Shown piece by piece: positions 17,003 through 25,705 of a stretch of 64,000 nucleotides of DNA. The notes under the pieces are model-generated. The model was not told where the DNA came from and did no database searches. It saw only the letters and a list, made by a program, of their open reading frames with translations. Each line of letters begins with the position of its first letter. The stretch's first letter is position 1. A program made the position numbers and the translations under genes. Source of the stretch: Spongiimicrobium salis (GTDB taxonomy: Bacteria > Bacteroidota > Bacteroidia > Flavobacteriales > Flavobacteriaceae); contig NZ_JBHEQA010000001.1 of NCBI RefSeq assembly GCF_043678055.1, positions 372,001-436,000 of the forward strand, given 5' to 3'.

Positions 17003-18724
17003 ATGTTTGAGATTTCAGATTTAAAAGCAAAGAAACTTCCTGAGCTTCAAGAAATGGCCAAGGGGCTTAAAATCCCTAAATACAAGTCATTAAAAAAACT
17101 AGATTTAGTCTATCAAATCCTCGATGTTCAGGCCTCCAACCCCAAGATTGTACAAGAAAAAATTGTACAGGAAAAGCCGCAAAATGAGGCTAAGCCCAAG
17201 GTTTCTTCTAAAAAAGAAGCCACAGAGAAAAAGCAAGCTCCATCCAAACCCAAAAGAGAACGCATTTCCAAACCGGCCCCAAAAGGCAATACGAATACTG
17301 AAAATTCGACTTCAAAGCCCAAAGTTGCCGCCGAGCAAACTTCAAATGATACTAAAAAGACTGTTGACACCAAGAAAACCCATGATCGCAATCCCAAACG
17401 TGGAGATGCCCAGGATGATCGGAAGTCGCAACAGCAACATAGTTCCAACGGACATCAGAATCAAAAAAATGCTCCACAGCATAAGAATCAGTCCCAACAC
17501 AAGAACCAACAGCACAAAAAAGGAAATCATCATCAAAAAAACAATCACGACAAGAACAGTAATTTTGATAAAGATTTAAAAAACCGGTATAAGGAACCTG
17601 AGTTCGAATTTGACAGCATCATAGAAAGTGAAGGTGTCTTGGACATTATGCAAGATGGTTATGGTTTCTTGCGTTCTTCGGACTATAATTATTTATCCTC
17701 TCCAGACGATATTTATGTGTCGCAATCCCAAATCAGGTTATTTGGATTAAAGACCGGGGATACGGTCTTAGGAAATGTACGCCCCCCTAAAGAAGGCGAA
17801 AAATATTTCCCTTTGATCAAAGTCAATAAAATTAATGGTTTGGCACCTCAAGTGGTTCGAGACCGTGTGTCCTTTGAGCATTTGACGCCCCTGTTCCCTC
17901 AGGAAAAATTTAACTTAGCGGAACGTCAAAGCACCATCTCTACAAGAATTATCGATTTGTTTTCTCCCATAGGAAAAGGGCAACGTGGCATGATTGTTTC
18001 CCAACCTAAAACAGGTAAAACAATGTTACTCAAAGATGTTGCCAATGCCATTGCGGCAAATCATCCCGAAGTATATCAAATCATATTGCTCATCGACGAA
18101 CGTCCCGAGGAAGTTACCGATATGCAACGGAATGTACGTGGCGAGGTTGTTGCTTCTACCTTTGACAAGGAAGCTACAGAACATGTGCGCGTAGCCAATA
18201 TTGTATTGGAAAAGGCAAAACGTCTGGTTGAATGTGGCCATGATGTGGTTATCCTTTTGGATTCCATAACACGTTTGGCAAGAGCATATAATACCGTGCA
18301 ACCGGCCTCTGGTAAGGTATTGAGTGGTGGTGTGGATGCTAATGCCCTACACAAACCAAAACGTTTCTTTGGAGCGGCCAGAAATATTGAAAATGGCGGT
18401 TCTTTATCCATAATTGCCACGGCTTTGACAGAAACCGGTTCTAAGATGGATGAAGTGATCTTTGAAGAATTCAAAGGAACAGGTAATATGGAATTGCAGT
18501 TGGATCGTAAAATATCCAATAGAAGAATATTCCCAGCCATTGACCTTACCTCCTCCAGTACCCGTAGGGATGATATTCTATTGGAAGAAAATACCATTCA
18601 ACGCATGTGGATTTTGCGTAAGTATTTGGCCGATATGAATCCTGTAGAGGCTATGGAATTTATGGAGCAGCGTATTAAACAGACTAAAAACAATGAGGAG
18701 TTTTTGATGACCATGAGTCAATAG
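17003..18724 (+). CDS. rho: Transcription termination factor Rho
   Basis: 573 residues, longer than E. coli Rho (419). A Rho_N SAP-like domain (~1-45) is followed by a ~160-residue insert rich in Lys, Pro, Gln, Asn and His (about 45-200), a cold-shock-type RNA-binding domain (~205-285), and the RecA-type ATPase with Walker A SQPKTGKT near residues 333-340. Downstream RNA-binding loop motifs are also present. It acts as a hexameric RNA helicase ending transcription. Long charged or low-complexity inserts are usual in Bacteroidota Rho and can promote assembly or phase behaviour. A strong terminator follows. Confidence 0.96.
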   Translation: MFEISDLKAKKLPELQEMAKGLKIPKYKSLKKLDLVYQILDVQASNPKIVQEKIVQEKPQNEAKPKVSSKKEATEKKQAPSKPKRERISKPAPKGNTNTENSTSKPKVAAEQTSNDTKKTVDTKKTHDRNPKRGDAQDDRKSQQQHSSNGHQNQKNAPQHKNQSQHKNQQHKKGNHHQKNNHDKNSNFDKDLKNRYKEPEFEFDSIIESEGVLDIMQDGYGFLRSSDYNYLSSPDDIYVSQSQIRLFGLKTGDTVLGNVRPPKEGEKYFPLIKVNKINGLAPQVVRDRVSFEHLTPLFPQEKFNLAERQSTISTRIIDLFSPIGKGQRGMIVSQPKTGKTMLLKDVANAIAANHPEVYQIILLIDERPEEVTDMQRNVRGEVVASTFDKEATEHVRVANIVLEKAKRLVECGHDVVILLDSITRLARAYNTVQPASGKVLSGGVDANALHKPKRFFGAARNIENGGSLSIIATALTETGSKMDEVIFEEFKGTGNMELQLDRKISNRRIFPAIDLTSSSTRRDDILLEENTIQRMWILRKYLADMNPVEAMEFMEQRIKQTKNNEEFLMTMSQ

Positions 18725-18744
18725 AGTTTTCATAACCCCCTTCT

Positions 18745-18783
18745 TAAAAAAGCCTAAAATTATTCTGATTTTAGGCTTTTTTA
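18745..18783 (+). terminator. Intrinsic terminator of rho
   Basis: AAAAAAGCCTAAAAT paired with ATTTTAGGCTTTTTT, 20 bases after the rho stop codon. The 230 bases that follow, up to the next gene, hold no ORF or clear structure. Confidence 0.9.
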
Positions 18784-19014
18784 TGCACTGTACGAAACAC
18801 TATTGCCATAAAAAGCGGTTTTGAAAAAAATCGCAGCCCATCTTACATTTTTAACAAGGCACTTGCCTTCTGTTATAGGTATATTCGTTTCTTTTCCCCA
18901 ATTTATTCTTTAAAATATCACTATTTTAAGATATATTTATCAAGTATAAAGAATGTGATTTCCCCCTAGCAAGCTTCATACAAAGGCTTAAATTTAATTT
19001 AAAACACTAACATT

Positions 19015-19731
19015 ATGAGAAAAAAAACCAATGTCTTTGTATTTCTATTTTTGTGTTCCGTTATGATTTTTTCCTTAAGCAACTGTGCTGAAGGCGAATA
19101 CAAAAAAGAAGGTGGGGAAGAAGGGGAAAAACCACAAAAACCTGTAAAACCACCAAAGCAAATTGTCTCCTTGAAGGAAGCCAAAATGATGTACAAAATG
19201 TATACCGAACGCCGTGTTCCTTTGATACGTCATTTTGAAGATTCGATCCTTCACCGAAAGCGAAGCAAGGATACGTTTAACATTGGGCGCTATGTTGAGT
19301 ACGACTACAAGACCATTAAGCAATATATGGAGTATATTGAACAACAAGCGGGCAACCTAAAGGAAGATATCAGCACAATTCGCATTTATTTTGTGAATTA
19401 TCCGGATGAAGCCAAGTTTCCAAATGGAGATAGCATTATCCATCCCGGACAAAACTCTGTAGTTATTGCCCCCACCATAAAAAGAGGCAAAAGAGACTAT
19501 CTTTTCTATGGAATACATGAGGGTGGCAAAAATCACAAACCAGTATTATTGTCCAACGCTTTTGAATTTGTGAAGGGACAATCTGGTTTAGGGCAAATTG
19601 GGCAGCCCGAAAAAAACAATGCATCCCTATTTCCTTCCTTAAACACAGCAGCTAAAAAACCTCCGATCATGTTTGTGGATACAACTTCCATGTTCTTGAA
19701 TAGAGGCAATATAGCTCCACCTCCTTATTAA
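19015..19731 (+). CDS. Uncharacterised flavobacterial lipoprotein
   Basis: 238 residues. The signal peptide ends in a lipobox (LSNC, Cys24), followed by a Glu/Lys/Pro-rich linker (~28-50) of the sort that spaces lipoproteins from a membrane. The body (~50-185) is mixed alpha/beta with no recognised motif. The C-terminus is Pro/Asn-rich. A gene for a seven-helix membrane protein follows after 34 bases, so the two probably form an operon. I do not recognise a named family. Confidence 0.75.
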   Translation: MRKKTNVFVFLFLCSVMIFSLSNCAEGEYKKEGGEEGEKPQKPVKPPKQIVSLKEAKMMYKMYTERRVPLIRHFEDSILHRKRSKDTFNIGRYVEYDYKTIKQYMEYIEQQAGNLKEDISTIRIYFVNYPDEAKFPNGDSIIHPGQNSVVIAPTIKRGKRDYLFYGIHEGGKNHKPVLLSNAFEFVKGQSGLGQIGQPEKNNASLFPSLNTAAKKPPIMFVDTTSMFLNRGNIAPPPY

Positions 19732-19765
19732 TTTTATTTTTCCTTTTAGCTATAGAAGCACTATT

Positions 19766-20455
19766 ATGATAGAAATCATACAAAAGAATTATTTCATTAT
19801 TTTGTACAGTATTGCCTTGGTTTTTTCAATAGTGCGCTATCGCTATTATTATGAAAGTCCTCTGAAGTTTTTCCCTATTATTATTGCATATACACTTTTA
19901 AATGAAATTCTCGGAGGACTGATTAAACATATAGATATTTTTCAAATTATTTATATTGATTTAGAACAACATTCGCAATACAATAAACTCATTTATAATA
20001 TTTTTGATATCATTTTCTTTTTGTATTTCTTTTATGTGTTTTGGCGATCAATGCATAAGGAAATACACAAAAACTATGTAAAATACGGGGCAGTTCTATT
20101 TAGTGTCATAAGCATCGTCAACATATCTTTTGAAGATATCTTTTTGTCCACGCCTATGTATTGTATTTTTTCAGGCTCCCTTATTTTATTGGGAATAACC
20201 ATATTGTACCTTAAGCAAGTACAGAAGGCAACGCGAATAATAAAGTCGCGCTATAATATTTTAATGTTATGGATATGCATTGGTTTTTTAATTTTCTATC
20301 CGTTCTACCCTTTTTTGGTATACATCATAGAAAATGATCCTCAGATTTATTATGAGTATCATATTTTGACCATCCTGCATATTCTAATCGTATGCATGTA
20401 CACTTGTTTTATCTTAGGTTTTTTACGAATGACCAAAGGAAGAATTGCGCAATGA
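19766..20455 (+). CDS. Uncharacterised seven-transmembrane protein
   Basis: 229 residues with about seven hydrophobic helices (near 9-26, 33-50, 70-90, 102-118, 128-146, 165-187, 200-220) and short loops. An acidic, aromatic loop after the second helix and aromatic-rich helices stand out, but no catalytic or sensor motif was recognised. It is downstream of, and probably co-transcribed with, the lipoprotein gene at 19015. It could be a membrane anchor or sensor partner of that protein; this is inference from adjacency only. Confidence 0.7.
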   Translation: MIEIIQKNYFIILYSIALVFSIVRYRYYYESPLKFFPIIIAYTLLNEILGGLIKHIDIFQIIYIDLEQHSQYNKLIYNIFDIIFFLYFFYVFWRSMHKEIHKNYVKYGAVLFSVISIVNISFEDIFLSTPMYCIFSGSLILLGITILYLKQVQKATRIIKSRYNILMLWICIGFLIFYPFYPFLVYIIENDPQIYYEYHILTILHILIVCMYTCFILGFLRMTKGRIAQ

Positions 20456-20478
20456 TAATTTAAAAATTATGTATAAAT

Positions 20479-20514
20479 ACAAAAAGCGCTTTTCGAATGA
20501 AAAGCGCTTTTAAT
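20479..20514. terminator. Bidirectional intrinsic terminator
   Basis: AAAAAGCGCTTTTC / GAAAAGCGCTTTT inverted repeat between the 7-TM gene (+) and rpsT (-), serving both directions. Confidence 0.88.
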
Positions 20515-20535
20515 TTCTTGAAAACAGATTGTTCC

Positions 20536-20787
20536 TTACATGGCAGCAATTTGCTTTGACAATTTGCTCTTTAAGTTAGCTGCCTTATTGGAGTGGATAA
20601 TATTGCGTTTCGCCAATTTATCGATCATACTTACCACTGTTGGCAATAAGGTCTCCGCAGTTTTCTTATCTTCTTCAGAACGCAATTTACGCAATGCATT
20701 ACGCATGGTTTTATGCTGATATCTATTACGTAAACGTACTGCTTCGTTTCTTCTGATTCTTTTTAATGCTGACTTATGATTTGCCAT
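20536..20787 (-). CDS. rpsT: 30S ribosomal protein S20
   Basis: 83 residues, Lys/Arg-rich and all-helical. The MANHKSALKRIRRNEAVRLR start is the S20 signature. It binds 16S rRNA in the small subunit. It lies 45 bases downstream of two tandem tRNA-Glu genes on the same strand and is followed by a strong terminator, so a tRNA-Glu/tRNA-Glu/rpsT transcript is likely. Confidence 0.96.
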   Translation of the reverse strand: MANHKSALKRIRRNEAVRLRNRYQHKTMRNALRKLRSEEDKKTAETLLPTVVSMIDKLAKRNIIHSNKAANLKSKLSKQIAAM

Positions 20788-20832
20788 TTTATCTTTTGTT
20801 ATTTTTTTATGGGTCTCCCCATTGTACTGTTG

Positions 20833-20904
20833 TAGTCCGTAGGGGAATCGAACCCCTGTTACCAGGATGAAAACCTGGCGTCCTAACCCCTAGACGAACG
20901 GACC
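20833..20904 (-). tRNA. tRNA-Glu (UUC), second copy
   Basis: 72 bases; the reverse complement starts GGTCCGTTCG. Anticodon loop TTTTCAT gives UUC. The T-arm carries GGTTCGATTCC and the acceptor stem ends ACGGACT with discriminator A. CCA is not encoded. It is identical to the copy 48 bases upstream. Confidence 0.96.
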
Positions 20905-20952
20905 ATTATGATTTCAATTTAGTCGTTAAAGATTGCTCTTAAAACAACTTTG

Positions 20953-21024
20953 TAGTCCGTAGGGGAATCGAACCCCTGTTACCAGGATGAAAACCTGGCG
21001 TCCTAACCCCTAGACGAACGGACC
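20953..21024 (-). tRNA. tRNA-Glu (UUC), first copy
   Basis: Same 72-base cloverleaf as its neighbour, with anticodon UUC in TTTTCAT and discriminator A. It is the promoter-proximal copy of the tRNA-Glu pair upstream of rpsT; proS lies further upstream on the same strand. Confidence 0.96.
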
Positions 21025-21138
21025 ATAATTTGCACAATTGCGGATGCAAAAATACAATTATTTTTTACTATCGCAATACCTAAATATTATTTTTTGCAAT
21101 ATATCTTATTTTCCTACTGAAATATACTAAAATAACCG

Positions 21139-22614
21139 CTAATAGGCCTTGGCAAAAAGCACTCTTTTTTTAGAAGGTGCCCCTGTAACCATACAGCTCC
21201 CTGCTACGGTTTCAGTTTCTAAAGGAATACAACGGATGGTGGCCTTGGTTTCATTCTTTATCTTTTCTTCCGTTGCCGCACTACCATCCCAATGCGCCGC
21301 TATAAAACCACCTTTTTCTTCCAAAACTTTTTTGAATTCTTCATAAGACTCCACATTTGTGATGTGGCCTTCGCGATGTTCTAAAGCCTTCTGGTAAATA
21401 TTTTTCTGAATGTCCTCCAATAAAAACTCGATTTTAGCGACCACCTCATCTGCAGCTATCGTCACTTTTTCCAAAGTGTCCCTTCTTGCCACTTCGTAAG
21501 TTCCATTCTCCAAATCGCGCTGCCCTATCGCCAATCGAACAGGAACTCCTTTCAATTCATATTCATTGAACTTAAATCCAGGTTTATGGGTATCCCTATT
21601 ATCGTATTTTACAGAAATTCCCTTAGCCCGAAGCGCTTTGACCAAAGGCATCACGTTTTCAGAAATTCGATCCAATTGCTCTTTTCCTCTATAAATAGGT
21701 ACGATCACCACTTGAATAGGCGCTAATTTTGGAGGCAATACCAATCCATTATCATCACTGTGCGTCATGATCAATGCTCCCATAAGTCGTGTAGATACGC
21801 CCCAGGAAGTGGCCCAAACATGTTCTTGTTTTCCTTCTTTGTTGGCATACTTTACATCAAACGCTTTGGCAAAGTTCTGTCCTAAAAAGTGCGACGTCCC
21901 TGCTTGGAGCGCCTTTCCATCTTGCATCAACGCTTCAATACAATAGGTTTCCACCGCTCCGGCAAAACGCTCGCTTTCTGTCTTCACTCCTTTTATAACA
22001 GGTACGGCCATATGATTTTCCGAAAAATCGGCATATACATGCATCATCTGTTCCGCTTCGGCAATAGCTTCTTTCTCCGTCGCATGTGCCGTATGTCCTT
22101 CTTGCCATAGAAATTCTGCAGTACGCAAAAAGAGTCGGGTACGCATTTCCCATCGCACTACGTTGGCCCATTGGTTAATCAGTAAAGGCAAATCCCTATA
22201 GGATTGTATCCATCGGCGATAGGTATCCCAAATAATGGTCTCCGAAGTAGGTCTTACGATAAGCTCTTCTTCCAATTTTGCTTCGGGGTCCACAATGATG
22301 CCACCACCGTCTTCCGCATTCTTTAAGCGATAATGTGTTACAACGGCACACTCTTTGGCAAACCCTTCTACATGACTTGCTTCCTTACTCAAATATGATT
22401 TGGGGATAAACAATGGGAAATAGGCATTTTCGTGTCCTGTTTCCTTGAACATCTTATCCAATCCTGCTTGCATTTTTTCCCAAATGGCAAAACCGTATGG
22501 TTTAATGACCATACAACCTCTGACTCCTGAATTTTCCGCTAAATCCGCTTTAACAACAAGTTCATTATACCATTTAGAATAATCTTCACTTCTTTTCGTT
22601 AAATTTTTACCCAT
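21139..22614 (-). CDS. proS: Prolyl-tRNA synthetase (short, eukaryote/archaea-like form)
   Basis: 491 residues from the ATG at 22614 (MGKNLTKRSEDYSKWY); the ORF extends 13 codons further up but without family similarity. Class II motifs are present: LPLLINQWANVVRWEMRTR (motif 2 with FLRTAEFLWQEGHTAH) and the C-terminal anticodon-binding domain and tail. It lacks the ~180-residue editing insertion of E. coli-type ProRS, so it belongs to the archaeal/eukaryote-like ProRS class common in Bacteroidota. It charges tRNA-Pro with proline. Confidence 0.95.
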   Translation of the reverse strand: MGKNLTKRSEDYSKWYNELVVKADLAENSGVRGCMVIKPYGFAIWEKMQAGLDKMFKETGHENAYFPLFIPKSYLSKEASHVEGFAKECAVVTHYRLKNAEDGGGIIVDPEAKLEEELIVRPTSETIIWDTYRRWIQSYRDLPLLINQWANVVRWEMRTRLFLRTAEFLWQEGHTAHATEKEAIAEAEQMMHVYADFSENHMAVPVIKGVKTESERFAGAVETYCIEALMQDGKALQAGTSHFLGQNFAKAFDVKYANKEGKQEHVWATSWGVSTRLMGALIMTHSDDNGLVLPPKLAPIQVVIVPIYRGKEQLDRISENVMPLVKALRAKGISVKYDNRDTHKPGFKFNEYELKGVPVRLAIGQRDLENGTYEVARRDTLEKVTIAADEVVAKIEFLLEDIQKNIYQKALEHREGHITNVESYEEFKKVLEEKGGFIAAHWDGSAATEEKIKNETKATIRCIPLETETVAGSCMVTGAPSKKRVLFAKAY

Positions 22615-22711
22615 AATGTAAAGTTTGGCACAAAACTTGCGACCTAATATCAATAAAATAGTTCGGTAAAATTAAACTATTTTTACAATGTTCAACATTA
22701 AATTTACAACT

Positions 22712-24064
22712 ATGATACATTCTCTACCCTACAAAAGAATACGCATCGTAAGCCTAATTGCCCTTATCGGCACGTTTTTAGCTTCTTGCGGTTCTTATCA
22801 ACAGTCATCGTATTATGACAATGATGGAATCTATAGTAGTAGCAATCGTAGTAGCACGGAAAGGGCACCGAGAAATGTAACAAGACAGAACACCGATAAC
22901 ACTTACGAACAATATTTTGCCCAAAAAGCCGATCAGTATCAAGAAATATTGGATAGTGAAATATTTACGGATATTGATAGCTACAGTAGCGATATTGCCA
23001 ATGATAGTATTAATGTTGACACCGATTATTTTAATGATTACAATACGTATAATGGAAATCCTGGTTGGGGAGATAACCAAAGTAATGTCACCATAAACTT
23101 TCATGATTACGGATATGGAGGTCTTTACGGATTTAATGGATTCTATGGCCCCTATGGTTTTGGCGGAGGATTTTATGATCCCTGGGGATTTCTAGGCTTT
23201 GGCAGATTCGGTGGTTTTGGCTATAGCGGTTATGGCTATGGTCCTGGCGGATTTGGCTATGGTGGTTTTGGCCTAGGCTATGGTTTCGGAGGCTTTGGTT
23301 ATGGCTATGGTGGTTTTGGTCTTGGTTTTGGATTTAACCGTTTTGGATATGGAGGATTCTATTCCCCTTACCGCTATGGTAGATTCTACAATAGAGGTTT
23401 TGGATTCCGAGGAGGGCGAAACTTTGCCTTCAACAGAGGACGACGAGGTTTTTACAATAGAAATGGGATAGCAAGTGCACGTTCTTCAAGGTCTAGCGTT
23501 GCTCGTAGAAATGGACGATCCAATTTAAATACTTCAAGGTCCAGGATCGGAAGAAATGGAACAGCGATACGCTCCAACAGAGGCGCAGGTATTGCTGCAA
23601 GGAGAAGCGGTAATTCCATACGATCATCAAGAGGAAGAAATGCGGCCTTTAGAAGCAGTAGAAGCACAAGAGCTGTTCCAAGGTATAATGGAAGCTCTAG
23701 AAGCAGCCAAAATTATAGAGGCAATTCAGCGCGAAGTTCATCAAGGTATAGCAGAGGTTCAGGAATCAGCAGAGGCAATAGCAGCTCACGAAGAAGTTCC
23801 TCAGGATATAGACGTTCCGGAAACAGTTCTAGAAGTAGTGGCTACAGAAGTTCATCTTCCAGAAGTACAAATCGCGGTTCTTCCATTAGATCAGGAAGCA
23901 GAAGGAGTAGTGGCAGTAGCTACAGGGGATCTTCCAGAAGCTCCAGTAGAAGTGGCTCCATACGTTCTTCAGGCAGAAGCAGTTCTATTCGGTCTTCAGG
24001 CGGCCGAAGCAGTTCAAGATCTTCGGGCAGATCATCCTCTAGAAGTAGTGGAAGAAGACGATAA
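22712..24064 (+). CDS. Low-complexity lipoprotein: Gly/Tyr/Phe-rich then Ser/Arg-rich
   Basis: 450 residues from ATG 22712, chosen over 22688 for the signal. A lipoprotein signal ends at Cys26 (FLASC). Residues ~27-130 are Tyr/Asn/Asp/Ser-rich. About 135-250 is a Gly-Phe-Tyr repeat region (GYGYGGFGLG-like units). About 255-450 is almost purely Ser/Arg/Gly with RSSGRSSS-type repeats. No enzyme motif is visible. The strongly basic repeat tail would be disordered and could bind polyanions such as polysaccharide, DNA or LPS; that is inference. Its repeats make the other frames look open. A FadL-like gene follows after 53 bases. Confidence 0.75.
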   Translation: MIHSLPYKRIRIVSLIALIGTFLASCGSYQQSSYYDNDGIYSSSNRSSTERAPRNVTRQNTDNTYEQYFAQKADQYQEILDSEIFTDIDSYSSDIANDSINVDTDYFNDYNTYNGNPGWGDNQSNVTINFHDYGYGGLYGFNGFYGPYGFGGGFYDPWGFLGFGRFGGFGYSGYGYGPGGFGYGGFGLGYGFGGFGYGYGGFGLGFGFNRFGYGGFYSPYRYGRFYNRGFGFRGGRNFAFNRGRRGFYNRNGIASARSSRSSVARRNGRSNLNTSRSRIGRNGTAIRSNRGAGIAARRSGNSIRSSRGRNAAFRSSRSTRAVPRYNGSSRSSQNYRGNSARSSSRYSRGSGISRGNSSSRRSSSGYRRSGNSSRSSGYRSSSSRSTNRGSSIRSGSRRSSGSSYRGSSRSSSRSGSIRSSGRSSSIRSSGGRSSSRSSGRSSSRSSGRRR

Positions 24065-24117
24065 CCTAATTTAGACGGTAAGAAATCATCAAAAAACTTT
24101 CAAAATAATTTAGTCAA

Positions 24118-25626
24118 ATGAAAAGATACTCAATTTTCATCATGGTCTTGGTATGCGCTATAGGTAGCGCTCAAAACATCAACGATGTGGTGCGATATAG
24201 CACAGAAAACCTTCAAGGTACAGCACGTTTTCAAGGACTGAGCGGAGCCTTCGGAGCATTAGGAGGAGATCTATCTGCGGTAAACATCAATCCTGCTGGC
24301 GCCGCTGTCTTTAATAATAGTTTATTTACCCTTTCGGGATCTAACTACAATAATGATAATGACGCTACTTATTTCAATACGACGAACAATACCACCTTCA
24401 ATTCTATTGAATTGAATCAGATTGGGGCCGTATTCGTATTTAAAAGCAGCGATGACGATGCGGAATGGAAAAAAATAACTCTAGGGTTGAATTATGATAT
24501 TGTCGAAAATTACGACAATGAATTTTTTGCTTCCGGTAGAAGCGATCAGGGCATAGACAATTACTTTTTAAACTTTGCCCAAGGTACTCCCTTAGGCCCT
24601 CTATTTTTACAGGATGGAGAGTTTATAGAGCAAGCCTATCTGGATATTGGTGCAGAGCTTGGATTTGCCGACCAACAGACCTTTTTAGGATATTTTGGGG
24701 GCATCATTGATCCTTTGGATGTTACAGATCCCAACAATACGGGATATGTATCCAATGCTTCCTACACTGCGGTAAACCAAGAATTCTTGCAGTCTACTTC
24801 TGGTTTTAACAGCAAGTTTAATTTAAATCTGGCTTCACAGTATAAGGATCACCTTTATATTGGTGCCTCCCTAAATTTTCATACGGTAGTCTATGACCGT
24901 CTGACGCGGTTAAGCGAAAGTGGTTTTGATGCCGATTCCGAAATACAATTTGTGAATTTTGACAATTTATTGCATACCGAAGGAAATGGTTTTTCGTTCA
25001 GCGTAGGGGCAATAGCAAAATTGAACAACAGCGTACGCATTGGAGGAAGTTATCAATCTCCAACATGGTATCGCTTAACCGATGACACTTCACAACGCAT
25101 CAATTCTGATTTGGCCGATGACGATATTAACTTTATCGATTTTAACATTGTAAATCTTTTCGATGCCTATACCATTAAAACTCCCGGAAAAGTCACCGGA
25201 AGTTTAGCGCTTATTTTTGGAAAACAAGGACTTTTGAGCTTTGATTACGGCTATCAAGATTTTACCCAAGCCGAACTACGCCCAACCAGCGATCCAAGCT
25301 TCGCCACGGTGAACACTGCCATTTCCAATACTTTGGGTGAAGTTTCCACCTATAGAGTCGGTGGGGAATTCAAAATAGACAATGTCAGCTTACGTGGAGG
25401 ATATCGTTTTGAGGAAAGCCCTTATGCAGATGGACAGACCATTGGAGATCTTACGGGTTATTCGGCTGGAATAGGATTCAATTTTGGAGGAAGTAGATTA
25501 GACCTTACGTATAGCAGATCCGAACAAGATATTAACGAACAATTGTTCGATACTGGAGTAACCACTCCTGCTTTGATCAATGCCATCAACACAAACGTCA
25601 CCTTGAGTTACACCTTAAATCTGTAA
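24118..25626 (+). CDS. FadL/TodX-like outer membrane beta-barrel protein
   Basis: 502 residues. A signal peptide (cleavage after GSA) is followed by an N-terminal region resembling OmpP1/FadL/TodX transporters: LQGTARFQGLSGAFGALGGD and NINPAGAAVF, which correspond to the hatch and first strands. The remainder alternates in beta-barrel fashion and ends in an aromatic/hydrophobic strand (VTLSYTLNL). It is predicted to let hydrophobic compounds across the outer membrane. It lies 53 bases after the Gly/Ser/Arg-rich lipoprotein and converges on a T9SS type B gene. Confidence 0.82.
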   Translation: MKRYSIFIMVLVCAIGSAQNINDVVRYSTENLQGTARFQGLSGAFGALGGDLSAVNINPAGAAVFNNSLFTLSGSNYNNDNDATYFNTTNNTTFNSIELNQIGAVFVFKSSDDDAEWKKITLGLNYDIVENYDNEFFASGRSDQGIDNYFLNFAQGTPLGPLFLQDGEFIEQAYLDIGAELGFADQQTFLGYFGGIIDPLDVTDPNNTGYVSNASYTAVNQEFLQSTSGFNSKFNLNLASQYKDHLYIGASLNFHTVVYDRLTRLSESGFDADSEIQFVNFDNLLHTEGNGFSFSVGAIAKLNNSVRIGGSYQSPTWYRLTDDTSQRINSDLADDDINFIDFNIVNLFDAYTIKTPGKVTGSLALIFGKQGLLSFDYGYQDFTQAELRPTSDPSFATVNTAISNTLGEVSTYRVGGEFKIDNVSLRGGYRFEESPYADGQTIGDLTGYSAGIGFNFGGSRLDLTYSRSEQDINEQLFDTGVTTPALINAINTNVTLSYTLNL

Positions 25627-25658
25627 CTTATCTTTTTTGAGCCTTTGATACGATATAT

Positions 25659-25697
25659 GGATTGCTTTTCAATTAAAAATGGAAAGCAATCTGTTGT
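25659..25697. terminator. Probable bidirectional terminator
   Basis: ATTGCTTTTC / GGAAAGCAAT inverted repeat with A/T-rich loop and a T-rich flank, between the convergent FadL-like (+) and T9SS type B (-) genes. Confidence 0.65.
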
Positions 25698-25705
25698 TTT
25701 AACCC

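Noticed and set aside
17124..17579. Open frames on both strands within the rho linker (including a minus-strand ORF at 17128-17448)
   Set aside because: They arise from the low-complexity Lys/Pro/Asn linker of rho and have no independent start, signal or neighbour.
20833..21024. Two identical tRNA-Glu genes as a recent duplication or mobile-element insertion site
   Set aside because: Tandem identical tRNA genes are common and no integrase, att duplication or atypical DNA is next to them.
23556..24074. Long ORF in another frame, with Glu/Ala/Gln-rich repeats, inside the low-complexity lipoprotein gene
   Set aside because: Repeat DNA encoding Ser/Arg opens the shifted frame automatically; no signal, start context or recognisable domain supports it.
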